Positions 37,866 through 46,914 are shown, counted from the stretch's first letter. The stretch: DNA of 64,000 nt from Bowmanella sp. JS7-9 (GCF_004329715.1 NZ_JXSY01000021.1:208308-272307); one strand, 5' to 3'. Made by a program: numbers and translations. Notes: generated from the letters alone by a model not told the origin.

Positions 37866-38129
37866 ATGTGGTTAAGGGATGCGCCATGGGCGCGCTGGTT
37901 ACGTCAGGCGTTGTTGATGTTAATCATCATTAGCCCGGTATTTGCGCTGATTCAGTTTTTAAAGGGACATTCGTTGGAATATAGCCTGGAGTTTGGCGCG
38001 TTTTGGGGCGTGATATCGACGGTGATCTTTAGCCTGACCCGCGCCTATAACTACAAACGCAATATTTATTGCGCTTTGTGCAATGATTTGCCCGCTGCCA
38101 AAGAGCAACGGGCTGAACATCGGGATTAA
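37866..38129 (+). CDS. small membrane protein of unknown function
   Basis: This 87-residue protein has two transmembrane segments (about 13-30 and 40-58) and a cytoplasmic tail with CALC near the end of the second. GGAGAAG precedes the ATG. It is convergent with the M1 peptidase gene and their ends overlap by 4 bases. No family recognised. Confidence 0.68.
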   Translation: MWLRDAPWARWLRQALLMLIIISPVFALIQFLKGHSLEYSLEFGAFWGVISTVIFSLTRAYNYKRNIYCALCNDLPAAKEQRAEHRD

Positions 38130-39838
38130 GGCTTTTGCTGTTTGGCCTGCTGTGCCTGCATCCATGTCTGATAGTTATCTACCCGGCTTTCTGCTTTGAG
38201 CACTTTACTGAATGGGTCGATAATCACCACATCCGCCAACGTTACATTCAACGTTGCAGGTAGATTCAGGGTACTCACCTTACCATTAATACTCACCTCG
38301 AGTGGCATAGGGAACGGCAGGTCATTTTGTGTCTGCCAGGCTAATGTCAGCGCCGAGCTGTCACGCTGCTGATTCAAATGTGGCAATGGCGCATTAAACA
38401 CGTACACATCAAAGAACCAGCGTAAATCCTTGCCCATTACCCGATTGACGATCTGTACGAAGTCATCAGTACTGCGCAACAGCGGAGCAAAATTGCCCGG
38501 TTGTGGAGTCGCTGTGCCATAGGTTAACTCACGTACCGCGCGGAAGAACTTTTCATCCCCCATCAGCTGCCGCAAGCTATGCAGTACCAGTGAGCCTTTG
38601 ACATAAATATCACCCCCCGGGCCAGTTTCCGGGCTGTAGACTTCTTCAACCGCCATAGGTTTGTGTGATACCAGTGGGGAATGATTGCTGATAGTGCTGC
38701 GCTGCTTAAACAGATACGCCATATAAGCCATATTGCCATGCAGATACTCCGCATATAGCGGTTGCATATAGGCGCCAAAACCTTCATGCAACCACATATC
38801 GTCGGCATTCTTATTGGTTAACTGGTTGGCGAACCACTCGTGAGCAAACTCATGTTGCAACAACCAGTCAAAACCGTAGGGATCTTTGCGGTATTCATTG
38901 CCGTAGGCATTGATGCTTTGGTGCTCCATACCCAGGTGAGGAGTCTCCGCAATGCCCATTTTATCTGCCGCGAATGGGTATGGACCGAACACCCGCTCAA
39001 AGAAGTCGAGCATGCTGTGCATTTCCTCCACCAGTGCTTTGGCGGGTTCAGCATTTTGCGGTAAGTGGTAGTAATGCACCGGGATCTGATTGCCGTAAAT
39101 ACTTTGGTGCGTCTCGGTTATCAGAGCATAAGGTGCGATATTCAGGGCTACGCCATAGGTGTTTTGTGGGGTGTCCGAATGCCAGTGATAAACCTTGTAA
39201 TCTCCCTCGTCAGTGCTGCCTTTGAATACGCCATTGGCAGCGGCTGTCAGGTTGGCCGGTACGCTTATATGCATGTCCAGCGATTGCGGTTCGCCCTGTG
39301 GTCGATCGATACAGGCCCAGAATAAGTCGCAACCTTCGCCTTGCACCGCCGTGGCGATCCAGTCCTGTCCATCTGCGGTTTTACTCCACACAAAACCACC
39401 GTCCCAGGGGGCGCGAACTGCCTCACGGGGCACACCGTGATAACTCACTGCAATTTGAAATTCGCCGGATTGCGCCTGTGGAAGGTTAATGATCAATTCA
39501 CCTTCAGGGTTGCGATAGGCGTCTGCGGCGAGGTTGACGCCATTAAGCGCAACGCTTTCGATGGTAAACAGCGCATCCAGATCCACAGAGATTTCAGTTT
39601 TTGGCACATCGCTAACCAGTGTTAGTGTGCTGGTGCCTGATATGGACTTGCTCTGTGGGAAGACTTTAAAACGTAAATCAGCGTGTTTGACCTGCAAATT
39701 CTGCTGCCGTGCTGGCACTGTGCCATCGGATTGCATGGTATATACGCTGCGCTTTGGCGCTTCGTCAGGTTGTGTCGGGGTGGTGTTACAGGCGGCCAGC
39801 AACAGGCTGCAAAAGCTGATGAGTATAGGACGTGACAT
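38126..39838 (-). CDS. M1-family zinc metallopeptidase lipoprotein
   Basis: This 570-residue lipoprotein has lipobox LAAC (Cys17) and the gluzincin motif His329-Glu330-x2-His333 (HEFAHEW) with Glu352 in LHEGFG, 18 residues on. The exopeptidase-type segment before it reads GMEHQSINAYGNEYRK, near the GAMEN position. It would trim peptides in the periplasm or at the outer membrane. It is shorter than PepN because the C-terminal ERAP-like domain is missing, as in many lipoprotein M1 peptidases. Confidence 0.9.
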   Translation of the reverse strand: MSRPILISFCSLLLAACNTTPTQPDEAPKRSVYTMQSDGTVPARQQNLQVKHADLRFKVFPQSKSISGTSTLTLVSDVPKTEISVDLDALFTIESVALNGVNLAADAYRNPEGELIINLPQAQSGEFQIAVSYHGVPREAVRAPWDGGFVWSKTADGQDWIATAVQGEGCDLFWACIDRPQGEPQSLDMHISVPANLTAAANGVFKGSTDEGDYKVYHWHSDTPQNTYGVALNIAPYALITETHQSIYGNQIPVHYYHLPQNAEPAKALVEEMHSMLDFFERVFGPYPFAADKMGIAETPHLGMEHQSINAYGNEYRKDPYGFDWLLQHEFAHEWFANQLTNKNADDMWLHEGFGAYMQPLYAEYLHGNMAYMAYLFKQRSTISNHSPLVSHKPMAVEEVYSPETGPGGDIYVKGSLVLHSLRQLMGDEKFFRAVRELTYGTATPQPGNFAPLLRSTDDFVQIVNRVMGKDLRWFFDVYVFNAPLPHLNQQRDSSALTLAWQTQNDLPFPMPLEVSINGKVSTLNLPATLNVTLADVVIIDPFSKVLKAESRVDNYQTWMQAQQAKQQKP

Positions 39839-40000
39839 GTGGAATCCCTGAATGTTTTACTCAGTGTGCCTGTCTGCATCCGTTACGCAAAGGTATTTGA
39901 CCGAAAATATCTGCACTTTATACCTTTTCAAATAGGGGCAACGCGTTGCAGAACATCGGGCTTACGCACCTTGACCTGAGTTTACTGGTAAAGCGTGAAT

Positions 40001-40028
40001 GCTGTGTGGTACGAGCCGTCCACACAGC
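40001..40028. repeat. inverted repeat downstream of cydB
   Basis: GCTGTGTGG (40001-40009) and CCACACAGC (40020-40028) flank a 10-base spacer. No T-run follows on the minus strand, so it is a weak terminator candidate or an mRNA 3'-stabilising hairpin for the cydAB transcript. Confidence 0.4.
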
Positions 40029-40042
40029 TGTTCAATGATTAA

Positions 40043-41035
40043 CTAGTAGTAATGCAAATCCTGACTTTTGCCGCGAAAAATCCAGTAAGACAGCGCGGTG
40101 TAACCAAGAATCACCGGAAACACCACTAACACACCCCAGCCAATAAATTGCAGCGATTCCGTTGCGCTGGCGGCCTGTTGCGCGGTCAGGATGCCTGGAA
40201 CCACATAGGGAAAATAACTGTATGCCAGGCCAATCAAACACAGGGTAAACAGGCTGGCTACCGCTGTGAAGGGGATCCAACAGCCGAAGTCATCGTGATG
40301 CGGCACCCGGCGTAAATAGCGGTCGGTAATCAGTAGCAAAATCACACATAGAACCGGAATGGGGGCGAGCAGTATTGCGTTCGGCATTGTCAACCAGCGA
40401 GCTGCCACGTCCGGGCTTATCAGCGGATTGGTGATCGAAATTGCGCCGACCCCCAGCATGACTAGCCAACCCGCACGACGCGCCTTATAGGCCGCATATT
40501 TTTGCAGCTCGCCAGTGGTTTTTAAAACCAGCCAAGCCCCACCTATATAAGCGTACGCTGCGGTAACACACACTGCACTTAGCAGTGCAAAACCGTAGGC
40601 TGCCGGTGTATGGGCGAAGCCCATGACATAGAGACCAAGGCCAAAACCCTGACTGGCGGACGCCAGCAAGGAACCTAGCTTGAACAGTGCATCCCACAGG
40701 TTTTGGTAATGAGTTAGTGCCTTGGCGCGAAAGTCGAATGCCACACCGCGCAGAATCAACCCAATCAGCATGATTGCCACCGGGAAATAAAGCTCGCGCA
40801 ACACCAGACTATGGGCGGCAGGGAAAGCAATCAGTAACAAGCCGATGGCCAGCACCAGCCAGGTTTCATTGGCATCCCAGAATGGGCCGATGGAAGCAAT
40901 CATATCGTCGCGCCATTTTCTGTCGTGGGCGGGCAGCAACAAGCCTACGCCCAAATCGTAGCCATCCAGAATGGCGTAAACCAATACCGCCAGGCCCATC
41001 AGACCGAGGAAAATTTCAGGTAAATAGGCGCTCAT
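40043..41035 (-). CDS. cydB: cytochrome bd-type quinol oxidase subunit II
   Basis: This 330-residue subunit has eight to nine transmembrane segments and starts with the family pattern FLGLMGLAVLVYAILDGYDLGVG. WDANETWLVLA and LRGVAFDFRAKA follow. It pairs with subunit I in the inner membrane to oxidise quinol and reduce oxygen to water without proton pumping. Its ATG overlaps the TGA of subunit I (ATGA), so the two are translationally coupled. Confidence 0.94.
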   Translation of the reverse strand: MSAYLPEIFLGLMGLAVLVYAILDGYDLGVGLLLPAHDRKWRDDMIASIGPFWDANETWLVLAIGLLLIAFPAAHSLVLRELYFPVAIMLIGLILRGVAFDFRAKALTHYQNLWDALFKLGSLLASASQGFGLGLYVMGFAHTPAAYGFALLSAVCVTAAYAYIGGAWLVLKTTGELQKYAAYKARRAGWLVMLGVGAISITNPLISPDVAARWLTMPNAILLAPIPVLCVILLLITDRYLRRVPHHDDFGCWIPFTAVASLFTLCLIGLAYSYFPYVVPGILTAQQAASATESLQFIGWGVLVVFPVILGYTALSYWIFRGKSQDLHYY

Positions 41036-42396
41036 GACAGAACCTCATTATATTGATTGATGTGCTCAGCAGGTGTTTCGCGCAGACGGTCAAACTCTTC
41101 CACCTTGACCGCCTTTCTGGCCATGTAAAATACGGTTTGTAAATAGGCGACCAGCAGTATGGCGTAGATGGTCAGGTACATGATCAGCGATACACCGACA
41201 TTGGTCGGGGCAATCGTGGTGACGGCCTGTTCCGTGCTGAGTATGCCGGTGACCAACCAGGGTTGGCGGCCAATTTCAGTCACATACCAGCCGGCCAGCG
41301 TGGCCAACCAGCCGGAGAACGTCATGCCCACCATGACTTTGAGTAACCAAGGTGACGGATAGCGGCGTTTTAACAGCGGGAGCGCGGCCGCCCAACTGAC
41401 TAGTAACATCAGCATGCCCACTGCGACCATAATGCGGAACCCGAAAAAGACCGGTTTGACCGGAGGGTGATGCTCAAATTCATTCAGTCCACGAATTTCC
41501 CCATCCCACTCATGAGTCAGAATTAAACTGGCACCGTGGGGGATGGCAACCTCGAAATGATTGGTTCTTTGCTGTTCATCCGGCCAGGCAAATAACAACA
41601 AGGGCACGCCTTGTTCGGTTTCCCATACGCCTTCCATGGCCGCGACTTTTTGCGGTTGGTGTTCAAAGGTATTCAGGCCGTGCAAATCGCCGACGAAAAT
41701 TTGTAACGGGATCAGGATTGCAGCGGCATAACTGGCGATGCGCAGCGCTACCCTTGGGGCGCGCTTTTCATCTCCGCGCAACAAGCGGTAGGCGGATACG
41801 CCGGCAATTAAAAAGCTGGCGGTTAACCCGGATGCCAGCAACATATGCACCAGACGATAAGGCATGGATGGATTAAAGATAATCGCCCACCAATCTTTTG
41901 CGTGGGCCACACCGTCAATCATTTCATAGCCGGTTGGGGTATGCATCCAGCTGTTTAACGCGATAATCCAAAACGCAGACAAGCTGGTGCCCAGCGCCAC
42001 CATCAGGGTGGCAAGCGTATGAAACCAGGAGGGTAGACGTTTCATGCCAAATAACATGGCACCGAGGAAGGTGGCCTCGAGGAAAAATGCCGATAGCACC
42101 TCATAACCGAGCAGGGGGCCAGCAATATTGCCGACCTTTTCCATAAAGCCCGGCCAGTTAGTGCCAAACTGGAAGGACATGGTAATGCCACTGACAACGC
42201 CTAGGGCAAAGGTCAGCGCAAAAATTTTCACCCAGAAACGGTAGATCCGCATCCAAACAGGGTGTTTGGAGAGGTCGTAGCGTACTTTGAAATAAAACAG
42301 AAACCAGGCCAGTGCGATGCTGATGGTGGGAAACAAAATATGGAAACTAATATTCGCGCCAAACTGAATGCGCGAAAGTATCAGGGTGTCGATCAT
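41032..42396 (-). CDS. cydA: cytochrome bd-type quinol oxidase subunit I, short Q-loop (CioA type)
   Basis: This 454-residue subunit I carries heme ligand His19 in NISFHILFP, Glu99 and Glu107 in GYEVLSAFFLEATF, His184 in YRLVHML, and the GWYVTEIGRQPW motif. The periplasmic Q-loop is short, so this is the cyanide-insensitive (Cio) class rather than the E. coli long-loop form. It is the second gene after the GbsR-type regulator (25-base gap) and overlaps cydB. Confidence 0.94.
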   Translation of the reverse strand: MIDTLILSRIQFGANISFHILFPTISIALAWFLFYFKVRYDLSKHPVWMRIYRFWVKIFALTFALGVVSGITMSFQFGTNWPGFMEKVGNIAGPLLGYEVLSAFFLEATFLGAMLFGMKRLPSWFHTLATLMVALGTSLSAFWIIALNSWMHTPTGYEMIDGVAHAKDWWAIIFNPSMPYRLVHMLLASGLTASFLIAGVSAYRLLRGDEKRAPRVALRIASYAAAILIPLQIFVGDLHGLNTFEHQPQKVAAMEGVWETEQGVPLLLFAWPDEQQRTNHFEVAIPHGASLILTHEWDGEIRGLNEFEHHPPVKPVFFGFRIMVAVGMLMLLVSWAAALPLLKRRYPSPWLLKVMVGMTFSGWLATLAGWYVTEIGRQPWLVTGILSTEQAVTTIAPTNVGVSLIMYLTIYAILLVAYLQTVFYMARKAVKVEEFDRLRETPAEHINQYNEVLS

Positions 42397-42421
42397 GGTG
42401 TACTCCGGCGTGTTTACGCCA

Positions 42422-42967
42422 CTAGTCTTTGGAACCGAATAATCTGTCTTTCATGTCCAGCACTTTGCCAACGCTGGAGCCGAGTTTAAGCAGGCTTTGT
42501 AATTGATTGGGATTGAGCTTTTGCATGTCATCAAACCACCGACCAAACATTTCTAATAAATCATGGATTTGTTGCATCTGACTGAGGGCATAACTTTGGT
42601 CGTCGCTGTCCGCCTGCATGATATGGCTGCGTAACATGGATAGTGTGGGGTCCATTTCCCGTTTGCGGCGTTCGATCATGACCTGCATGGCAAGATCCCA
42701 AATGCTGCCGTTGGGCACAAAATAGTCTTTGCGATCGCCGGGCTGGCTTTGAGTGCGGATGAGTCGCCAGCTCTGCAATTCCTTAATGCCCATACTGACG
42801 TTGCCTCTGGACACGCCCAGGCTGGCAGCAATCTGGTCGGCATTCAGTGGTTGCTCGGTTAACACGATCAGCGCCAACATTTGGCCAACCGTGCGATTAA
42901 AGCCCCAGCGACTGCCCATTTCGCCAAAGTGCATCACTAAAGATTCGATATCGTTTTTGCTTTGCAT
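42422..42967 (-). CDS. GbsR/MarR-type transcriptional regulator
   Basis: This 181-residue winged-helix regulator has the GbsR-type start HFGEMGSRWGFNRTVGQMLALI and the recognition helix in ASLGVSRGNVSMGIKEL. The C-terminus is a helical dimerisation region. It is the first gene of an operon with cydAB, and a 22-base perfect palindrome lies just upstream of its start, suggesting autoregulation and control of the oxidase. The inducer is unknown; GbsR itself responds to choline, which need not apply here. Confidence 0.87.
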   Translation of the reverse strand: MQSKNDIESLVMHFGEMGSRWGFNRTVGQMLALIVLTEQPLNADQIAASLGVSRGNVSMGIKELQSWRLIRTQSQPGDRKDYFVPNGSIWDLAMQVMIERRKREMDPTLSMLRSHIMQADSDDQSYALSQMQQIHDLLEMFGRWFDDMQKLNPNQLQSLLKLGSSVGKVLDMKDRLFGSKD

Positions 42968-42983
42968 AGTCAGTTAATTTTGT

Positions 42984-43005
42984 ATTTTCAGAAATTTCTG
43001 AAAAT
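42984..43005. promoter_or_regulatory. 22-base perfect palindrome upstream of gbsR-cydAB (putative operator)
   Basis: The half-site ATTTTCAGAAA is repeated inverted with no spacer, 17 bases upstream of the regulator ATG, within the divergent region to oxyR. A partial copy (TCGAAATTTCCGA) lies at 43098-43110. Length, symmetry and position suit an operator for the GbsR-type dimer. Confidence 0.6.
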
Positions 43006-43196
43006 TCTAACTCTCTTTGTTGACTTAAATCAATTCTGTTCTGCTTGTTATTTGCAATTACCCAAAAAAGCTAATAATTACAATTAGCTACGGTTAATCG
43101 AAATTTCCGAATGAAGTGATTCATACGTTCAGATTTACTGTAGGTTGATTCTGGTAGACACTGGCCGCAGTCAGGAAAGTCGGTAAAGCAGCGAAA

Positions 43197-44102
43197 ATGA
43201 TTTCAATTAAACAAATTCAATATGCACTGGCGGTTGAAAAGACCCGTCACTTCAAAAATGCCGCCGATAGCTGCAATGTATCTCAATCGGCATTAAGTTC
43301 GGCTATTTCCGAAATGGAAAACCAACTGGGCTTACAAATATTTGAACGGGACAACAAACGGGTATTGGTCACACCCATCGGCCAGCAGGTGCTGGATAAA
43401 GCGCGTTTGATTCAGGTACAGGTGGATGAGTTGCATCAGCTATCCAACAGCCTGAAAAAGCCGCTTAGCTATCCGATGTCAGTAGGTGTTATCCCAACCA
43501 TCGGGCCCTATCTGTTGCCAAAAGTGTTACCTGCTGTGCGCGAGCAATATCCGGATTTTAAGCTGACGATTATCGAAGAGCAGTCTCAGGTGCTGGTAGA
43601 TAAAGTGAAATCTGGCGAAATTGACACGGCGATTATCGCCTTGCCGTACCCCATTGACGGGTTACACGCGTTTGAGTTCTGGCAGGAAGATTTCTTCTGG
43701 GTGATGCACAAAGCGGACGAAGCAGAACTGATGCGTGAGGTGGATGCCCGAAATCTTGAACATATTAAATTACTTCTGCTCAAGGATGGTCATTGCCTGA
43801 AAGAACACGCGCTGGATGCCTGCAAGTTGCAGTCACATCAGGAAGACAGTCTGTCGGGTACCAGCTTATACACGCTACTGCAAATGGTCGCCTGTCGCAT
43901 GGGGGCGACGCTGGTTCCGCAAATGGCGCTGGATCAACTGATGACAGATAACTCGGAGCTTACCGCCCGCCATCTGAATGAGCCAGGGCCGCACCGTAAG
44001 ATTGCCTTCGTAACCCGGCTCAATTACGCAGGCGTGAGTAATATTGAAGTATTAATGAAGTTGTTTAAGCAGCGGCTGCTTAAATGTGAACTACCCGAAT
44101 AG
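43197..44102 (+). CDS. oxyR: hydrogen peroxide-inducible regulator OxyR
   Basis: This 301-residue LysR-type regulator has the N-terminal helix-turn-helix (NAADSCNVSQSALSSAISEME) and the redox Cys pair Cys200 and Cys209 in DGHCLKEHALDAC, equivalent to Cys199/Cys208 of E. coli. Peroxide forms the disulfide and activates catalase and thiol-defence genes. It is transcribed away from the gbsR-cydAB operon and is followed by a strong terminator. No dps, katG or ahpC is adjacent. Confidence 0.95.
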   Translation: MISIKQIQYALAVEKTRHFKNAADSCNVSQSALSSAISEMENQLGLQIFERDNKRVLVTPIGQQVLDKARLIQVQVDELHQLSNSLKKPLSYPMSVGVIPTIGPYLLPKVLPAVREQYPDFKLTIIEEQSQVLVDKVKSGEIDTAIIALPYPIDGLHAFEFWQEDFFWVMHKADEAELMREVDARNLEHIKLLLLKDGHCLKEHALDACKLQSHQEDSLSGTSLYTLLQMVACRMGATLVPQMALDQLMTDNSELTARHLNEPGPHRKIAFVTRLNYAGVSNIEVLMKLFKQRLLKCELPE

Positions 44103-44108
44103 CGGAAC

Positions 44109-44133
44109 AAAGGCGGTCACTACCGCCTTTTTT
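44109..44133 (+). terminator. rho-independent terminator after oxyR
   Basis: AAAGGCGGT (44109-44117), loop CACT, ACCGCCTTT (44122-44130), then Ts. Confidence 0.9.
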
Positions 44134-44245
44134 GTGTCCCACGTTTGTGATTCAAATAAATTGCACGTACTGATTAAGTAATCCTGATTTTCTGATTTAT
44201 CTGGCTGCATGATACTGCTCCTATCAAGTAACAGGAGTGATATTC

Positions 44246-44395
44246 ATGCAAGCATTCATCGACAAATTGTTTTTTATCAGCCGCCAACCTGCCCAGACGC
44301 CCGTGCAGTGTAATTATCGGGACAACTATTACGGGGATCAGGTTTGCATCACTACGTCGGCCATGCCAAAGCCAGCCGTTAAGCGTTGTCGGTAA
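44246..44395 (+). CDS. small open frame (49 residues) with strong ribosome site
   Basis: ATG at 44246 is preceded by ACAGGAG with good spacing. It encodes 49 residues starting MQAFIDKLFFISRQP, containing QCNYRDNYYGDQVC and ending KPAVKRCR, with three Cys. No family is recognised. It lies alone between the oxyR terminator and the yqjD-like operon. The start signal is convincing; coding status is not proven. Confidence 0.5.
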   Translation: MQAFIDKLFFISRQPAQTPVQCNYRDNYYGDQVCITTSAMPKPAVKRCR

Positions 44396-44568
44396 AGTTT
44401 GCCCCGATTGGCAAAATTTTCGTACCGCGATGTGAATGGTTAATCGGGAGATTTTAAAAACTATATTTATATCAATTGGTTATGGTTTTTTGATGTGTGG
44501 CACAGGGCTTGCGACAAGAGAAATAAGCGTGCAAATGCACATTACCTTGTCGTTATCAGGAGGACCTT

Positions 44569-44892
44569 ATGGCTTCGACATCAGCTCAAACTGCGGCTCA
44601 GGACGCAAAAAAACGTGGCAACTCTCATAATCACCCACTGACCGATAAAGCCCAGAATGCCATGCATTCTGGCGTGGATACCTTGGCCGATAAGGCGGGC
44701 AGCGCAGAAGAAAAAATGCGTGATTCGTTGCATGCCGGTGCAGAGGCGTTGAGTGAGAAACAGCAACAGATTCAAACCGCCTGGCGCCAATCTGAAGTAC
44801 GTATGTTTGCCAAACGTAATCCGCTGGCGACCGCTGGTATCGCGTTTGCAGCAGGCATGCTGTTGACCAGCTTCCTGCGTCGTAAAGGCTAA
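44569..44892 (+). CDS. DUF883/ElaB-YqjD-type protein
   Basis: This 107-residue protein is hydrophilic and helical with a single C-terminal membrane anchor (LATAGIAFAAGMLLTSFLRRKG), the layout of YqjD/ElaB. Those proteins attach to the inner membrane and bind ribosomes in stationary phase. CAGGAGGA precedes the ATG. It is the first gene of a three-gene operon like E. coli yqjD-yqjE-yqjK; the next start is 4 bases after its stop. Confidence 0.84.
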   Translation: MASTSAQTAAQDAKKRGNSHNHPLTDKAQNAMHSGVDTLADKAGSAEEKMRDSLHAGAEALSEKQQQIQTAWRQSEVRMFAKRNPLATAGIAFAAGMLLTSFLRRKG

Positions 44893-44895
44893 ATC

Positions 44896-45297
44896 ATGCA
44901 ACAGGCAGACTGGCAGGAAAATAATCCGTCACTGACCGATGAAGCGCAGCAACTGGTGACAGTTGCTGCGCAGTTGTTGCAGGCCGAGCAGCGTAAATGG
45001 GCGCTGCGGGTGAACTTACTCGGGAAAGAATGGCAATTGAGTCTGCGTGCTGTCGCGGTTGGGTTTTGCCTCGCGTTGGGTATGGTCATCGTTGGCAGCG
45101 TTATCTGGATAACACTGAATCTCTCCATCGGCGCAGCCTTGCTAAACGCAGGATTGGCCTGGTGGAGTATCGGGCTCGGCATTATGTTGATTAACGCTGC
45201 CATCTTGCTGGGCTTGTGGAATCTGATGCGCAGAGTGATCAGTCAAATCGGTTTTTCGCGCAGTTGGGCAAGTTTAACCGGAGGGGAGGCATCATGA
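44896..45297 (+). CDS. YqjE-like (DUF1469) membrane protein
   Basis: This 133-residue protein has two transmembrane segments (about 52-78 and 85-108), a charged N-terminal part and a short tail, matching the phage-holin-3-6/DUF1469 family to which YqjE belongs. Its stop overlaps the start of the third gene (ATGA). It is likely an inner-membrane partner of the YqjD-like protein. Confidence 0.82.
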   Translation: MQQADWQENNPSLTDEAQQLVTVAAQLLQAEQRKWALRVNLLGKEWQLSLRAVAVGFCLALGMVIVGSVIWITLNLSIGAALLNAGLAWWSIGLGIMLINAAILLGLWNLMRRVISQIGFSRSWASLTGGEAS

Positions 45298-45533
45298 TTA
45301 TGTGGTTATTAGGGCAGCCATTGGTTGACTCAGAAGAACTGGCCCGCGAAGCGCGCCTCGCTGATTTGCATGCCAACGGGCACCGCCGTCAGACTCTGGG
45401 TAGAATCAAGCATATTGCTGGCCGCGCAGATACCTTGGCGCTGTGTTTTGCAGCCGGAGCTATTCATGGAGCGACAAAATCCACGTCTAATCAGTTGACT
45501 AGTCTGCTTTCTTTGGCCCGCTGGATTGTTTAG
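45294..45533 (+). CDS. third gene of the yqjDE-like operon (YqjK position)
   Basis: This 79-residue protein has a basic helical stretch (ANGHRRQTLGRIKHIAGRADTLAL) and a weakly hydrophobic part. Sequence alone does not establish YqjK homology, but position and size fit. The ATG at 45294 follows GGAGGGGAGG and overlaps the preceding stop. Confidence 0.7.
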   Translation: MIMWLLGQPLVDSEELAREARLADLHANGHRRQTLGRIKHIAGRADTLALCFAAGAIHGATKSTSNQLTSLLSLARWIV

Positions 45534-45665
45534 GAGTTGCTGACTATTCGGGACGTGGTCAGAGCGAGAATTGGTAAGTTAAACAGCTAGCTGTTAATGT
45601 CATAACTCGCCAAACCACTTCTCAAACATAGTGCTGGGGTGGGGTGTTAACCCAGAGGATACGTC

Positions 45666-46853
45666 TTGTCTCACTCATACGCCTTTGCCAACAAAGACTT
45701 TTATCAGCGTTTACCTGCATTCGATGATTTCTCCGAGTTTGCGTCGACCGAGCATTACACCCGGTTGCCTGCGCACTGGCATGTGGTGGTTGCTGATATT
45801 CAGGGCTCAACCCGTGCTATCGAAGCTGGCCGCTATAAAGCCGTAAACGCGCTCGGTGGCGCGTGTATCGTGGCAGTTCTGAACGCGGTTAAGCCGTTAA
45901 AGATACCGTTTATCTTTGGCGGTGACGGCGCCACTTTTTGTGTACCGGAGGCTGTTTTGCCTCAGGTAACTTCCGCATTATTGGCTTGTCAGCAACTTGC
46001 ACAGACTGATTTTGCCTTGGGCTTACGGGCGGGCAGTGTGCCGATTGAGAAAATCCGTGAGGCGGGTTTCGATGTATTGGTGGCGAAATTTACTGCATCG
46101 GCGGGTTTTGAGCAGGCGATGTTCAGTGGAGGCGGGATCAGTTACGCCGATGCGCTGATCAAAGCACCCAGCGACAACAATCCCTATCTTATTGCGCCGG
46201 GCGAACCCGCTCATGCGGATTTCAGCGGGTTTGAATGTCGCTGGAATGAAGTGCCCAGTCCCAAGGGTGAAACCATCGCGTTACTAGTGCAGGCTAAAGG
46301 TGATCACGTGTTACATGAAGCGACCTACAAACGCGTGATGAGCGCCATTCAAATGATTTTGGGTGACGAACAGGACTATCATCCGCTGCGGGAGGAATCG
46401 CTGACACTGACTCTGCAAGCCAGCAAACTAAGATACGAAACCGCTATACGTACCTTTGGCACAGAGGATGGCAGTCTGGGTTACCGGTTGAAATTGTTGT
46501 GGCTGGCTGTGGCTGGGAAATGGTTAATGTGGCGTCAGAAGCTCGCGGGTGAAGGCAAGTGGGGCCTGTATAAAGGCCGATTGGTGCAGAACAGCGATTT
46601 TCGAAAATATGACGACATTTTACGGATGATCGTTGCCGTGACGCCCGAGCAACGCCAGCAATTGGTGCAAGCTCTGGAAGAGGAGGCGCAGGCAGGAACA
46701 CTGGCTTATGGCCTCCATGCCAGCCGACATGCCTTGATTACCTGCATGATTGATGACTACGAAACCGCTCACATGCATTTTTTAGACGGTGCCGCCGGTG
46801 GATATGCGCTGGCTGCCAAAGCGTTAAAACAGCAATTACAAACCAACAGCTAA
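45666..46853 (+). CDS. DUF3095 protein with nucleotide-cyclase-like features
   Basis: This 395-residue protein matches my memory of DUF3095. The N-terminal region has WHVVVADIQGSTRAIEAGRYK (about 38-58) and FIFGGDGATFCVP (about 82-94), reminiscent of the metal-binding Asp pair of class III nucleotide cyclases (DIxGST and GGDG). A C-terminal helical region follows. Cyclase activity is inference. The start is a TTG with GAGGA 5 bases upstream; no in-frame ATG fits. Confidence 0.75.
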   Translation: MSHSYAFANKDFYQRLPAFDDFSEFASTEHYTRLPAHWHVVVADIQGSTRAIEAGRYKAVNALGGACIVAVLNAVKPLKIPFIFGGDGATFCVPEAVLPQVTSALLACQQLAQTDFALGLRAGSVPIEKIREAGFDVLVAKFTASAGFEQAMFSGGGISYADALIKAPSDNNPYLIAPGEPAHADFSGFECRWNEVPSPKGETIALLVQAKGDHVLHEATYKRVMSAIQMILGDEQDYHPLREESLTLTLQASKLRYETAIRTFGTEDGSLGYRLKLLWLAVAGKWLMWRQKLAGEGKWGLYKGRLVQNSDFRKYDDILRMIVAVTPEQRQQLVQALEEEAQAGTLAYGLHASRHALITCMIDDYETAHMHFLDGAAGGYALAAKALKQQLQTNS

Positions 46854-46866
46854 CGATTTAAAGCAG

Positions 46867-46894
46867 AAAAAAAAGCGCCCGAAGGCGCTTTTTT
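46867..46894. terminator. bidirectional terminator between convergent genes
   Basis: AAAGCGCC (46872-46879), loop CGAA, GGCGCTTT (46884-46891), with A- and T-runs on either side. It serves the DUF3095 gene and the M13 peptidase gene. Confidence 0.9.
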
Positions 46895-46914
46895 AATATC
46901 TTAGCGAGTCTGTC

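Noticed and set aside
40001..40028. Inverted repeat as a cydB terminator
   Set aside because: Good stem but no T-run on the minus strand; kept only as a repeat.
44436..44630. Plus-strand frame overlapping the yqjD-like start
   Set aside because: No ribosome site, and it runs out of frame into a well-supported gene with AGGAGG before its ATG.
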